64,000 bases of DNA from Euleptes europaea (lineage: Eukaryota; Chordata; Lepidosauria; Squamata; Sphaerodactylidae), in assembly GCF_029931775.1 (NCBI RefSeq), contig NC_079325.1:37054673-37118672 (forward strand). The letters are read 5' to 3'. A program made the translations under genes and the position numbers. Positions 1 through 10,017 of the stretch are shown in pieces. The notes below the pieces were generated by a model. That model was given only the letters and a program-made list of their open reading frames with translations, had not been told where the DNA came from and searched no databases. Within the stretch, counting starts at the first letter, position 1, and each line of letters begins with the position of its first letter.

Positions 1-163
1 CAGTATTGTCTACTCAGACCGGCAGTGGTTCTTCAGGTTCTCAGGCAGAGGTCTTTCACATCACCTACTTGCCTAGTCCCTTTAACTGGAGATGCCGGGG
101 ATTGAACCTGGGACCTCCTGCATGCCAAGCAGATGCTCTACCACTGAGCCACAGCCCCTCCCC
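1..163 (-). repeat. tRNA-derived SINE, Ala-like head (left end cut by window)
   Basis: Read on the minus strand, this starts with a tRNA-like head (box A around GGCTCAGTGGTAGAGC, box B around GGTTCAATCCC) and continues with the body found in at least seven other copies here. The tail lies outside the window. Confidence 0.8.
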
Positions 164-1005
164 ATTTATACACTACCATTTATACCTAAAAAAATGTACA
201 AAACCCCAGCATTCCTCCTTCCTCCTTAAAAAGGGGGGGGGCTCATGCTCATCATTAAACACTGCTTTTTTGTTGTGCAAAGTTATTTTTCTCTGAAATG
301 ATGCACCTCAAAATCCCATGAAGTGCCAGCACCTGCAAAAAGACCACTGAGGGGAAAAATACAACAATCATCGCCATGGCAATTTGCCAATGAGCAGGGC
401 CAATCTCCCTTTATCTTTTGTTCAGTCAAGAAATAGATGGGTGATTTCTTCAGCCTGGTTGCTCCATGGACCACTGTCCAGGTCACCACATTTTCCTACC
501 TGATGACCTCCCAATGGGGCTTGGAAAGTTCTGAATTAAAACCTAATTCCTTCTACTTTCCAATGTGTGCTGAATGGGCAGTAAAGAGGAGAATCATTGC
601 TAGGGCTGGAGAGCACACGGTGGCACTGAAGGGTGTGCCTACATTACAAGTTGAAACCAGCTGCTGAACTGTCAAGGTGGCTCCCAGGTTAGAAACCCTC
701 GGAAGTGCCGTGCTGTACGGGGTGAGGGATCTCCAACAAAGAACAGGCAACATCACAAAAAACAGCTCCTCAAGCCCTGGAGGAAAGTGGCGATTGTTCA
801 CCAATTTAAAATTTGTAGCCTGCATGTTCCAGGCAAGACACCACCATCCTTCTTTGCTCATGATGCCAGGATCTCACTGACCACCTGAAAGAACAGAACA
901 GACTGCCAGCGATGAGCAGTCTCCATCCTGAAAGTTGTTCTGGGGAATTGCAGGAAATGAATTTTTAAAGCTGCAGTTTGCTTTCAATCAGCATGATCAC
1001 CGTAC
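164..1005. other. non-coding, probably intron of the TESK-like gene
   Basis: No exon or well-preserved repeat is recognised. Because the kinase exon at 1006-1205 reads leftwards and ends in a splice donor, this stretch should be its next intron. Short open frames here resemble no family I know. Confidence 0.4.
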
Positions 1006-1205
1006 CTTGTACACCTTGGAAAAAAAGCCGCTGCCTATCAACTCGACATCAAAGTTTTCCCAGAATTCCAGCTTCCTGACAGCTGTGCGCAGCTTTTGCC
1101 AGCGGTCATCTTGGTAGTAAGCGTCGGGGGTCTCCCCACAGTATGGTGAGAGACTGGACAGCTCCGGGGAGGCCAGCCCCATCTCACACATTGTAGAGGA
1201 GGCCA
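1006..1205 (-). CDS. TESK-like dual-specificity protein kinase, N-terminal coding exon (partial gene)
   Basis: One exon of a protein kinase. On the minus strand an acceptor (CCACAG) precedes position 1205 and a donor (AAG|GTACGG) follows 1006. The first ATG is at 1191 and gives 62 codons before the donor, ending in [11 protein letters not shown]. This is the nucleotide-binding glycine-rich loop in the form typical of TESK1/TESK2 (GSGFFSEVFKV), where the third glycine of the usual GxGxxG is replaced. TESK kinases phosphorylate cofilin and act on actin. The frame stays open upstream of the ATG to the acceptor, so a more upstream start in a previous exon is possible. The rest of the kinase domain lies left of the window. 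LIM kinases are the nearest alternative but have a different loop. The TESK-like family is fairly sure; the exact orthologue is not. Confidence 0.68.
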
Positions 1206-1335
1206 CTGTGGAGACACAAAAGAGAAACTGGATTTCAGCATCATCTGCTGAGGGAAAAGTCCTGGGAGACAGAACACTGTTGGTTCCCCTTTACAGGTGG
1301 AGAACCAAGAGACAGCTGCCCCAAGGCCAAACTAT

Positions 1336-1652
1336 AAGAAGAAGAAGAAAAAGAAGAAGAGTTGGTTTTTATATGCCGACTTTCTCTACCACTTAAGGAA
1401 GAATCAAATCAGCTTACAATCACCTTCCCTTCCCCTCCCCACAACAGACACCCTGTGAGGTAGGTGGGGCTGAGAGAGTGTGACTAGCCCACGGTCATCC
1501 AGCAGACTTCATGTGTAGGAGTGGGGAAACCAACCCAGTTCACCAGGCTTGCCTTTGCCGCTCATGTGGAGGAGGGGGGAATCAAACCCGGTTCTCCAGA
1601 TCAGAGCCCACTGCTCCATACCACCACTCTTAACCACTACACCATGCTGGCC
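1336..1652 (-). repeat. tRNA-derived SINE (GCCAGCGTGG head)
   Basis: Near full-length copy. On the minus strand the head reads GGCCAGCATGGTGTAGTGG, box B is GGTTTGATTCCCC, and the end is AACCAACTC followed by a CTT-rich tail. Five more copies occur in the window. Confidence 0.85.
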
Positions 1653-1915
1653 GGCGGCAGAGTCAGCGAAATGTAAACACACAGCTCACTTGAGCCACCA
1701 TAGCCTTCTACGCTCAGGGAACCCTTTCCGGTGTGGAATGACCCTCTGCACATTTGCTGTGCGCTGCAAGGTATTCTGGGGCATTTGTGTGGTTCGTATA
1801 CAGTTTCCTACAGGGTGCTCTAAATTAAAACATACCCAACTCTCCCTTCAGAATGTACGACGCTGTCTTATACCACAGGTCCATCTATTCCAGTCATCTA
1901 CTTGGACCAGCACCA

Positions 1916-2118
1916 TAGGGTTGCCAACCTCCAGGTATTAGCTGGAGATCTCCTGCTGTTACAACTGATCTCCAGCCGACAGAGATCAGTTCACCTGGAG
2001 AAAATGGCCACTTTGGCCATTGGACTCTATGGCATTGAAGCCCCCCCCAAACCCCGTCCTTCCCAGGCTCCACCCCAAAAACCTCCCGCCGGTGGCGAAG
2101 AGGGACCTGGAAACCCTA
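1916..2118 (+). mobile_element. hAT-type MITE with TAGGGTTGCC ends
   Basis: A 203-bp element starting TAGGGTTGCCAACC and ending with its complement in worn form (GGAAACCCTA). It is flanked by an 8-bp duplication, CAGCACCA (1908-1915) and TAGCGCCA (2119-2126), 6 of 8 identical. The 8-bp duplication points to the hAT superfamily. It is non-coding. Close relative of 55723-55922. Confidence 0.75.
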
Positions 2119-3105
2119 TAGCGCCATCTCTCCGGGTAGGGAGGCTTAGGAAGGTCTTTCCTGGCATCTGCTGGCTGGGTTTCCTTAATCACAGATGTCA
2201 GGGATTGAGCATGGGACATCCTGTATGCAAAGCAGGTGCTCCGCTGCTAAGCCACAGCTCCTGCAACCCTGGTTGCCTACAGAAGAGGAAGACCAGTCTT
2301 GGTAGACAAGCTGCTCTTCAGGGAACTTGTCTTCTGCCATTACAGATTTTTCTCATTTAGGAGCCCCTCAGCAGTGTCCGAGGGACCCTGGGAACGTTTG
2401 GAGCCCACTGCCTCGCAGCACGCCGCCTCTGTTCCGTGGGGAACGTACAAGTCCTCAAGTTCATGGCCTTTCCCACATTTGGTCTCCTGCTTGTCTGACG
2501 CAATCCCTCAATGGGCCTTTTGTGTATGGGAGAATTCCTCCACCCCACCCCCTACCCCACACCAGAGACAACCCGTTAAGATCAACGCAAGGCATAGGAA
2601 CGAATCTTTCTAAGAAGTGAGGCTCTTTGTGCTCTGCTAAGCACCGACACCCAGACTGGGGTGGAGAAGAAGGGAAACGGCTTCCCGAAAAAGGGCAAGC
2701 TTTATTTCAGGCCCCTGGGAGGAAAATCGACTCGCTGGCTTCCCTTTTTGAAACATTTACTGCCCATAAAATAGTCTTTGTATGTCAACCCTAAAGGGTT
2801 CAGGGGGGGCCCCCTCCAGAGTCTCCCAGGCCATACAGTTCTACAGAGCAAGAATTTACTACCTCATCCAGAGGGCCAAAGAGAAGGAAGGAAAAACATC
2901 CCGATAGCGGGCCAAACACCAGTGTTGATAAGACAGGCTGTCAGCTTATTTTCAATTTCTGCCTCACAAACTGTTAGTACCTGGGATGCTAGTTTTTTCC
3001 CCAAGACACACAAAAGTTTACTGCTGCAGGGGAACTAGGCAGTTTGTCTTTCTTTTGCCACTCTCCCCACATCAGTATGCAATTTATTAGGGAGACAGTA
3101 CAGGG
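2119..3105. other. non-coding stretch with one worn SINE
   Basis: A degraded copy of the Ala-like tRNA SINE lies at about 2162-2264 on the minus strand. The rest shows no gene or recognised repeat. Confidence 0.4.
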
Positions 3106-3120
3106 TAGTGGTTAGAGGTG

Positions 3121-3562
3121 GAAGAAAAAAAGGGAGGGGAATAAAACCCACTGCTTTACTAGGTTGATACCTGCACACATAGTATTTGAAAGACTTATAC
3201 TATCCAGTGTTACAACAAGAACCTATTATACCAGATGTTTGAGTAATTGGGAATAGAATTTACAACATATACACATGCCTGGTTGGGTTTGAACCATCTG
3301 TATTTGTATTTGTAGTCATTAATGTATTTCTGTAATATGTGCAGGTTTACAAAGGGTTTTAATTAACCACTGATGAAGGCCCCATAGGCCGAAACGCATT
3401 TGGTGTGTGGTTATAGTTATCAACTTCAGGAAATGCCATTGTGCTATTTTAATGCTTTTAAATAATTTTAACTTTTATATAGCACTTCTAATACATTATA
3501 CTTTCAGTGTTTATACATAGACTTATATATATTTTCTTTTCACCCAACCTTGGGTACCCAGC
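3121..3562 (+). mobile_element. Penelope-like (?) non-autonomous repeat with hammerhead-like motif
   Basis: A 442-bp insert flanked by a perfect 15-bp duplication TAGTGGTTAGAGGTG (3106-3120 and 3563-3577). It has a purine-rich start (GGGAGGGGAATAAAACCC) and ends CAACCTTGGGTACCCAGC. At 3370-3395 it reads CTGATGA, a short GGCC/GGCC stem, then GAAAC, which resembles the hammerhead ribozyme core that Penelope-like retroelements are known to carry. One extra base sits before the stem, so activity is uncertain. Same family as 60911-61185. Class assignment is inference. Confidence 0.55.
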
Positions 3563-3680
3563 TAGTGGTTAGAGGTGCCAGACAAGAACTGAAGAGACTT
3601 GGGTTCAAGACCCCATTCAGCCATGAAGCCCTCTCGGTAACCTTAGGTCAGGCACTCTCTTTCAGCCTAGCCTAGCTTAT

Positions 3681-3898
3681 AAGGTAAAGTGTGTAGCTGA
3701 GTTGCAACTGACTCATGGCAACCCCACAAAGTTCCACCTCATGGGGTTTTCAAAGCAAGAGATGAGCATAGGGGGTTTGCCATTGCCTTCCTCCGCATAG
3801 CAGCCTCAGTCTTCCTTGGTCTCCCATCCGAGCGCTGACCCTGCTTAGCTTCCGAGCTGTGATGAGAACAGGCTAGTCTGGGCTATTAGGGCTGCAAC
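3681..3898 (-). repeat. 5S rRNA-derived SINE
   Basis: Minus-strand copy with a degraded 5S-like head (complement of GAAGCTAAGCAGGGTCAGC region at about 3835-3855) and the GCCATGAGTCAG-type tail. Flanked by the 12-bp duplication AGCCTAGCTTAY at 3669-3680 and 3899-3910. Confidence 0.7.
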
Positions 3899-3960
3899 AG
3901 CCTAGCTTACAGGGCAGGACAAAATGGAGGCAGGGAAAAACAGATGCACTTCTCTTGGAA

Positions 3961-6900
3961 GAATGGTGAGATTTTTTTTAATGGAACAGTTTATTTTTAA
4001 AATGTGTTCCCACATTTTCAACCCTTCAAAGTTCACGAGGCAGCTCGCGGCCATAGAAAAGAGAAAAAGAGAGACTAAAAAAATCTAAATCTAAAACCAC
4101 AATCATAAGAAACCCATAAACCTGAATACAAAGGAATGTTTCTGCCTGGTGCCTAAAACCAGCCAGGGAAGGCACCAGGTGAACCTCTCCGGGGGAGCTC
4201 CAGGCACAAGGCTTTTCTAGAGAAGGCCCCCTCCTTTGCGGAAAAAGAAGGGCCTGCCTGGCAGGAACTAGACTGATAGTCAGTGCAGAACCCAGTTCCT
4301 TGAGAATGTATACGTCTGTTCTTGAAGTCAAGCTCTTCTTTGGACAATAGCTTAGGATACTGTAAGAGATGTACGTTGAGGAGTCAAAGCTCAAAACAAG
4401 TAGATTATTTGCAAAAGTGAGAAGAGGGCCAAGCTTGCTTTCTTTACCCCTTTTCTTAGACCGAGGTCTTGAACAATAAAACCATCAAACTTAAATAAGA
4501 CCCATCTCTAAAAACACCTCCCTTTGACTCTTCTCTGCAGCCTCCAAAAAATGAGCAACAAAATAAGTTCGCTGAGAGTCAGAGTCCTCTAAGAGGAACT
4601 GAACCTTTGCTCCAAAGTTGCTCGAGAAGATGTGGTCCATTTGTTAAAACATGGTATAATCCATTTTAGCCTAAGTTGGTATATAAAAGGACAGTGCAAA
4701 AGGATATGTACCAAGGAGTCCACAGACTGAAGAAGGCAGGGAAGAGGGCCAAGCAAGATATCTATTGGCCAATGTGTGAGGCCTTAGCACTTGCTCAGGG
4801 GTTTTTTGCTCCTCCCATTCACTGCATAATTCATTCGACTTTTTCTATAATTGATGCATAATTAACTTATGGTACTGCCACAAGATGGGGTGACAGGCAC
4901 TAGCTTCAGTTGGTTTTAAAGAGGGATTAGACAAATTCATGGAGGAGCCATGACAGATCAAATGGGACCTCAGAGACAGTGAAACTTCAGAGGCTGTTGC
5001 CTTCTTGCCTTGCTTGGAAGCTTCCCAGAGACACAGAGATGGCTACAGTGGAAAAAGGATGCTGAATTATATGGACCCTTGAGATGATCCATCAGAGTAA
5101 TTCTTTTGCTCTTAAATTAAGCCCATGCATGCAAATTTGCTTAATTAAGGCAGGCTGCAGAATTTAGATTGTCTAAATGCAACATCTGCACAAGCAACAT
5201 CTGCACAAGCATTCCTCTGCCTTTTTCTCAACTGCGGATCACATCCAAGAGCGAAGGGTCATGCCTAGGACACCGGAGAGCTCCGAGGGTAGGAGGCGCC
5301 CTGAAAAACATCCACAGCAGCAGTTCCATGCATGTTCCATGAGCACAGAGCTGGCAGGCTGAAATGTGAGCCCACATCACTTTTCAAAGCAGCCGACTGG
5401 AGATTCCTTGCACTCCAGTCTCCTTCCACCCACTTTCCACAAGAAAGTGCATAAAATTACCGTGGGGTGGGGGTGGGGAAGCAACTAAAACAACAATGAC
5501 GATTGTTTCCGCTAGTTTTTGGAAACCTAAAACTGTAGCTGGTTGCTAGGAAACTGGCCATGTTCATGCTTGCGTTGCCTGCTACTCTAGAATCATAAAC
5601 CAGGAAAGGGTGCTCCAAGGCTATCTAGTCCAGCCTGGAATGTGAGGCAAGGCTGCCAAGCCCAGGTCATCTGATGCAATCCAGATACCAGAGAAGACTA
5701 AACACATGTAGCAAAGGTATTCTGAAATATGAGAGCAGTTCCAGTACACAGGTAGGAATTTGCAGCTCCTTTTACAAAAGGAAAGGTTCCTCCTTTTGCT
5801 TGGGTTCTTGCTTCCAAGCAGCAGTAGCCAACTGAAGAAACAGAACCTACCCAAGAAACAGAAACCGAGGAAGGGAGACCTGTCTCTCATGAAAGGGAAA
5901 AAGGAACAGCAAACATCCACATCAAAAGGTGCCTGCAGAGCGGATATCTGGCTGCAGCTGACTCACAGAAGTGAGCTTAGTCACATGTCTTAGGGGAAAC
6001 ATACGCACAGGCACACGTACACACATGGAGCTAAAGTTGGGCTCTGGGCAGCCATACCAGACGAAAACCTGTTGAGTGTTTTAGGATCCCTGCATGTGGC
6101 AGCAGGTTCTGCTATACTGATCAGGTCAGGCTTTAGACTACCTGCCGATCACATAGGCTGACAGTGCACACCTGCTGCAGAGGCCTCTGAGACCTGGCCC
6201 CCCATTCCTGACGGCTCATGCTCCATCCACAGGCCACGGGGTTGCCAGTTCAAGCCTCAACCACAAATATAAATAAATCCCATCTACCTCCCTGGCCCAA
6301 GGAAATTGTGCTGGACGGACATACAGACACAACCCCCAACCTCCTGGCTCTGCATATGAATGACACCAGCCGAGCTGCCCTTTGCTCCCCACGTCTCAGC
6401 TCAACAAGCCCCCGGCCGGCTGCAACATGGTGCAACAGGCACAAAAAGATGGATCCTGCACTGGCCTGGAAGCTTCCCTGCCAAACCCAGGCCCCACCCC
6501 TGTGATTCTTGCCAAAAGTTAATCTAGGTCAGGATATTTTTAGCGTTTGCGCCCATAAATGTAGCCTAGTAGCAAAAACCACTAAGGCTGTGTTTCTGGA
6601 GGATGGACCAGAGCAAGCAAGGCTAACAATGCATTCAGAAGGACCAATCACGGTCCCAAATGTTGGAGGGCAAGCTTTCCAATCATTCCAACACAACGCT
6701 TTCTTAAGACAGATGCTCCGATGGGGGAGGGAGAAACAGATGTTGTGATCTTTAACCAGCTATATCTGTCTCTCTGCCCATGTGAACAGACTTCCTTCTG
6801 CACAGTTCCAGAGGTTCCTTCCCCTGGAAACACACACACACACACTCTAGACTCTCACAGTAACAAACATCTGATCTGGGCTGAAAGAAAATGGCAGGGT

Positions 6901-8347
6901 CCATGACCTTGGAATGTCGCATTTAGGGCAATCTGCACATCTCTGCCAGGCTCCTCCTTAAGATAGTCCTCTTCCACTGGGCATTCGGTACAAATCCATC
7001 TATCCTTCTTCCTCCAAGGAGCTCAGGGTGGAGGAGGTGGTTTTCCCTTCCTCGTTTTTATCCCCACACCAATCCTGTCAGGTACGGTAGGCTACTTGCC
7101 CAAAGATCACTTCAATTTTAGCTTTCTTATTTTACTAGATGGCTTTGTTTTCTCCTCTTCTGGGCCTGTGTGTGTGTATGTGTGTTGTGTGTGTAAGTGC
7201 TGGAGATGTCTGAGGACTTAACATTTTTATCTGTGGATTTTTTGGCTTGAGGCAGATGCACAGTTCACTGGTGGAGCACCTACTGCTTTGCATATGTCCC
7301 AGATTCAACCTCCAGCATTTCTTGTAAAAAGGATCATGGAAAAGACCCGAAACTTGAGACTCTGGGGAGGTGCAGACAAAAACACCAACCTGTTGACACA
7401 ACCAAGGCAAGATTTCCCAGTCATCACCAACTACAGCTCCTAATTTCTAAAGTGAGAGGTGCACATTCCACCTTTCATGGACAGCACATCTCCTGAACAA
7501 GGGACCTGCGCAGCTGGAGTCAGGGTGAATACCACTCAGCAGGTTTCCAGAGGCATTTTACTATGACGTTTCACAGCTGAGTCTTGGTGCTTTAAACAGA
7601 CCAGAGGCGAAGCCCAAGTTTCATTTGTACCAGTTGTTTGTGTGTATGCATGGGGGAAAAGACGACTGGGGAAGGCAAGGGCAAACCACCCTGTAAACAT
7701 AGTCTGCTTAGTAAACATAGGGATGTGACATCACCCCATGGGTCAGTAATGACCCGGTGCTTGCACAGGGGACTACCTTTACCTGTGTGTGTGTGTGTGT
7801 GAGTCATAAAAAGGTTTAGTTCTAAAAAAAAAGAGAACACAATGAGCACCCCCTACCAGACTATCTCAGTGGCTATTTGCCAGAAATACCTTGTATTAGG
7901 GGATGGCTACAGAGAAGGCTGTTTGTTTGCTTTAATTTGGGAGAAAGTCAGGACTTTTTCCTGCTCAAAATACCCCCAGTAGAAGCCCTTGGGCAAATAA
8001 TGAAAAGACATAGTCCATCGCAGGGAGGGTGGCCAGAGAAGGACAGCAGAAAACCTGTTAATGCAGAGAGGAGAGGCAATTTTTGCAGCTGCTAGTCGTC
8101 ACCGGAGCACCACCTGCTCCTATTCCCTACTTAAAGGCACAGGCGCTCTGCCGCCTTTTGCACCTGGCCACCTTGCTCACCACAGGAGGTCCAAGCCACA
8201 TCCTCTGCCCTTAGTGGCCCTCTGCCTCACACTGGGGAGGAGCAAAGGCGCTCCATCCATGCTCTGAGGCCGTTCGCTCGGGGTCGCCTCACCTGGCGCT
8301 GCAAACGGATCCCGGGACTTGGGCGCTGGCACAGATTATCCCCGTCA
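3961..8347. other. non-coding stretch, worn repeats only
   Basis: No supported gene. Visible pieces: an L3/CR1-type 3' fragment at about 4893-5000 (AGAGGGATTAGACAAATTCATGG-like text), (CA)n at 6831-6844, a worn Ala-like tRNA SINE at about 7245-7372, part of the GGCGCAG-type SINE at about 7672-7780 and (TG)9 at 7784-7801. From about 8260 the sequence becomes CpG-rich and is the left half of the island described at 9340. A 122-codon open frame at 4026-4394 (-) resembles no family I know. Confidence 0.4.
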
Positions 8348-8361
8348 CTCCCCCTTCTCCC

Positions 8362-9339
8362 CCCTTTTTTAAAAAATAAAATTTTTATTTTTTCCAAATT
8401 CATTCATATTCAATTACATATGTCCATTGACCAATGATATAACAACGGTTCTTGTAGGTTATCCGGGCTGTGATGAGAAAACGTTGTTATATATTGTCGA
8501 AGGCTTTCACGGTCAGAGTTCATTGTCTCTCAGTGTCAAGTGTGTAGGAAGAGTTGAAACTGGACCACTCTTCCTACACACTTGACACTGAGAGACACTG
8601 TCCTTCAGTGTGACTCCTCTGAAGATGCCGGCCACAGCTGCGGGCGAAACGTCAGGAAAGAAAACACCAAGACCACGGTCACACAGCCCGGATTACCTAC
8701 AAGAACCAATGACCTCTGACCGTGAAAGCCTTCGACAATATATAACAACATATTGTCGAAGGCTTTCACGGTCAGAGTTCATTGGTTCTTGTAGGTTATC
8801 CGGGCTGTGTAACTGTGGTATACCAAGACCACGGTCACACAGCCCGGATTACCTACAAGAACCAATGAACTCTGACCGTGAAAGCCTTCGACAATATATA
8901 ACAACATATTGTCGAAGGCTTTCACGGTCAGAGTTCATTGGGTCTTGTAGGTTATCCGGGCTGTGTAACCGTGGTATACCAAGACCACGGTTACACAGCC
9001 CGGATAACCTACAAGGACCAGTATATAACAACGTTTTCTCATCATATCTAATTTATATTTCTTTTAACTTCCCCTCTCCCCTCCTCTGTCTCTTTATCAC
9101 CATCGTGTATTTATTGCCTAATTCTTTCTAACAGATCCCCCATACCGACGTCAACGGATCTGAACTAGATCAAAACGCATCCCTTAACAGCCCAATTCAA
9201 TTCATTCCTGCAGTCTTTTGCCCATGCCTCCCCTTCTGCCACGATTCAACATCTTTGGGATGGATTAATGCTGTTGCGCGTTGCCATCGCAGCCAGTCCC
9301 GTCGTTTTTTCCCTATCCGCTCGGTCTTGTCGGGGGTCG
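8362..9339 (-). mobile_element. retroposed LINE-like insertion splitting a CpG island
   Basis: A 978-bp insert flanked by a 14-bp duplication CTCCCCCTTCTCCC (8348-8361 and 9340-9353); with GTCA/GTCG in front the match is 17 of 18. On the minus strand it ends in an A-rich tract (8362-8400), as expected of target-primed retrotransposition. The flanks are GC-rich and the insert is AT-rich. It is L1-like by its tail, but a processed transcript cannot be excluded. It carries a later foldback insertion at 8448-9022. Confidence 0.6.
8448..9022. mobile_element. array of foldback hairpins (family R), nested in the LINE insert
   Basis: Bounded by ATATAACAACG at 8437-8447 and 9023-9033. Inside are three head-to-head hairpins (about 8493-8739, 8750-8895, 8906-9022) with arms of about 70 bp or more. 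They begin ATTGTCGAAGGCTTTCACGG and contain GGTTATCCGGGCTGTGT. Neighbouring hairpins are separated by the same target motif (8740-8749 and 8896-8905), and an inverted copy with more flank is at 8472-8492. The first hairpin carries CTGAAGA (8619-8625), a stem and GAAAC (8646-8650). Long open frames across it are artefacts of the palindromes. Confidence 0.7.
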
Positions 9340-9780
9340 CTCCCCCTTCTCCCAAGCCGGCTCGCCTCGGGAAGCCCGCACTCACCTGCGGGAGTCCCGG
9401 AGGATGGAGGATGGACCCACCTGCCGCCGCCGCCTCTTCCCCGCGCCGCGCTTTCTCCGGCCGCGATCAGCCGTGCGTAAAGGCGCACCGGCGACTGGAG
9501 GGGGGTCCCCGAGGCGCGCCGCGCTCCGCGATGCGGCCGGCGGGGGCTCCCTTGGGGCGGGCGAGGGCTGGAGCGCTGGCCGCGGGGACAGGCGAGGACG
9601 CTCCGCCGCTCGACGCGCAGCGCCGCCCTGCGGGGAGACGGGGCCGCGGGGCCGGCCGGCGCCTCCCCGGGGCTGGGAAAGCCAGCCGGAGCCGGCGCTT
9701 CGGGGACGCTGGGTAGATTTCCTCGCCTGCCGCCGCCCGTCGGAGCTCCACGGAGCCTCCCTGTTCAGGAGCAGTGTACA
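9340..9780 (-). promoter_or_regulatory. CpG island with candidate first exon of the TESK-like gene
   Basis: A strongly CpG-rich stretch (its left part, about 8260-8361, is separated by the LINE insert). On the minus strand a near-consensus donor CAG|GTGAGTGCGG ends a possible exon at 9386. Splicing it to the acceptor at 1205 would give an 8.2-kb first intron and place a frame ending SSGTPAVASSTM ahead of the kinase start. Direction and exon are inferred from the donor and the neighbouring kinase exon; no transcript evidence exists here. Confidence 0.45.
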
Positions 9781-9861
9781 GTCGATCTTGGTTCCATTGC
9801 AAAACGTTTCTACCCTGCTCCGTGGGTGCAACGTCCCTGGCTCAAAACTACCGTTTAAAAG

Positions 9862-9987
9862 GTTCTTGTCGGTTATCCGGGCTGTGTAACCGCGGTCTTG
9901 GAAAGAAAATTCCAAGGCCACGGTTACACAGCCCGGATAACCTACAAGAACCAATGAACTCTGACCGTGAAAGCCTTCGACAATATG
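9862..9987. mobile_element. foldback repeat, family R, single hairpin
   Basis: A 126-bp insert between perfect 11-bp copies of CCGTTTAAAAG (9851-9861 and 9988-9998). It is one hairpin: GGTTATCCGGGCTGTGTAAC, a short loop around GGAAAGAAAATTCC, then the complementary arm running out to the CCTTCGACAATAT end. Non-coding. Confidence 0.75.
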
Positions 9988-10017
9988 CCGTTTAAAAGTC
10001 GCAACAGATACGTTCTT

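Larger units (their letters stand above)
3106..3960 (+). repeat. tRNA-derived SINE (Sauria-like), interrupted twice
   Basis: The SINE head TAGTGGTTAGAGGTG is split by a 442-bp insertion at 3121-3562. It resumes at 3563 with a box B-like GGGTTCAAGACCCC and is interrupted again at 3681-3898 by a 5S-derived SINE. Its tail then continues from 3899 to about 3960. Both insertions have matching target duplications, so order can be read: SINE first, then the two inserts. Confidence 0.7.

Noticed and set aside
4026-4394. 122-codon minus-strand open frame
   Set aside because: No domain or conservation cue; hydrophobic and Ser-rich text without exon signals.
8610-9131. 173-codon open frame with repeated peptide blocks, plus similar frames at 10378-10954
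   Set aside because: They run through the foldback hairpins and repeat the same peptide because the DNA repeats. No start context, domain or codon pattern supports a gene.
9255-9954. Several long overlapping open frames on both strands
   Set aside because: They arise from the high GC content of the CpG island, where stops are rare. The peptides are low-complexity Arg/Pro/Ala text.
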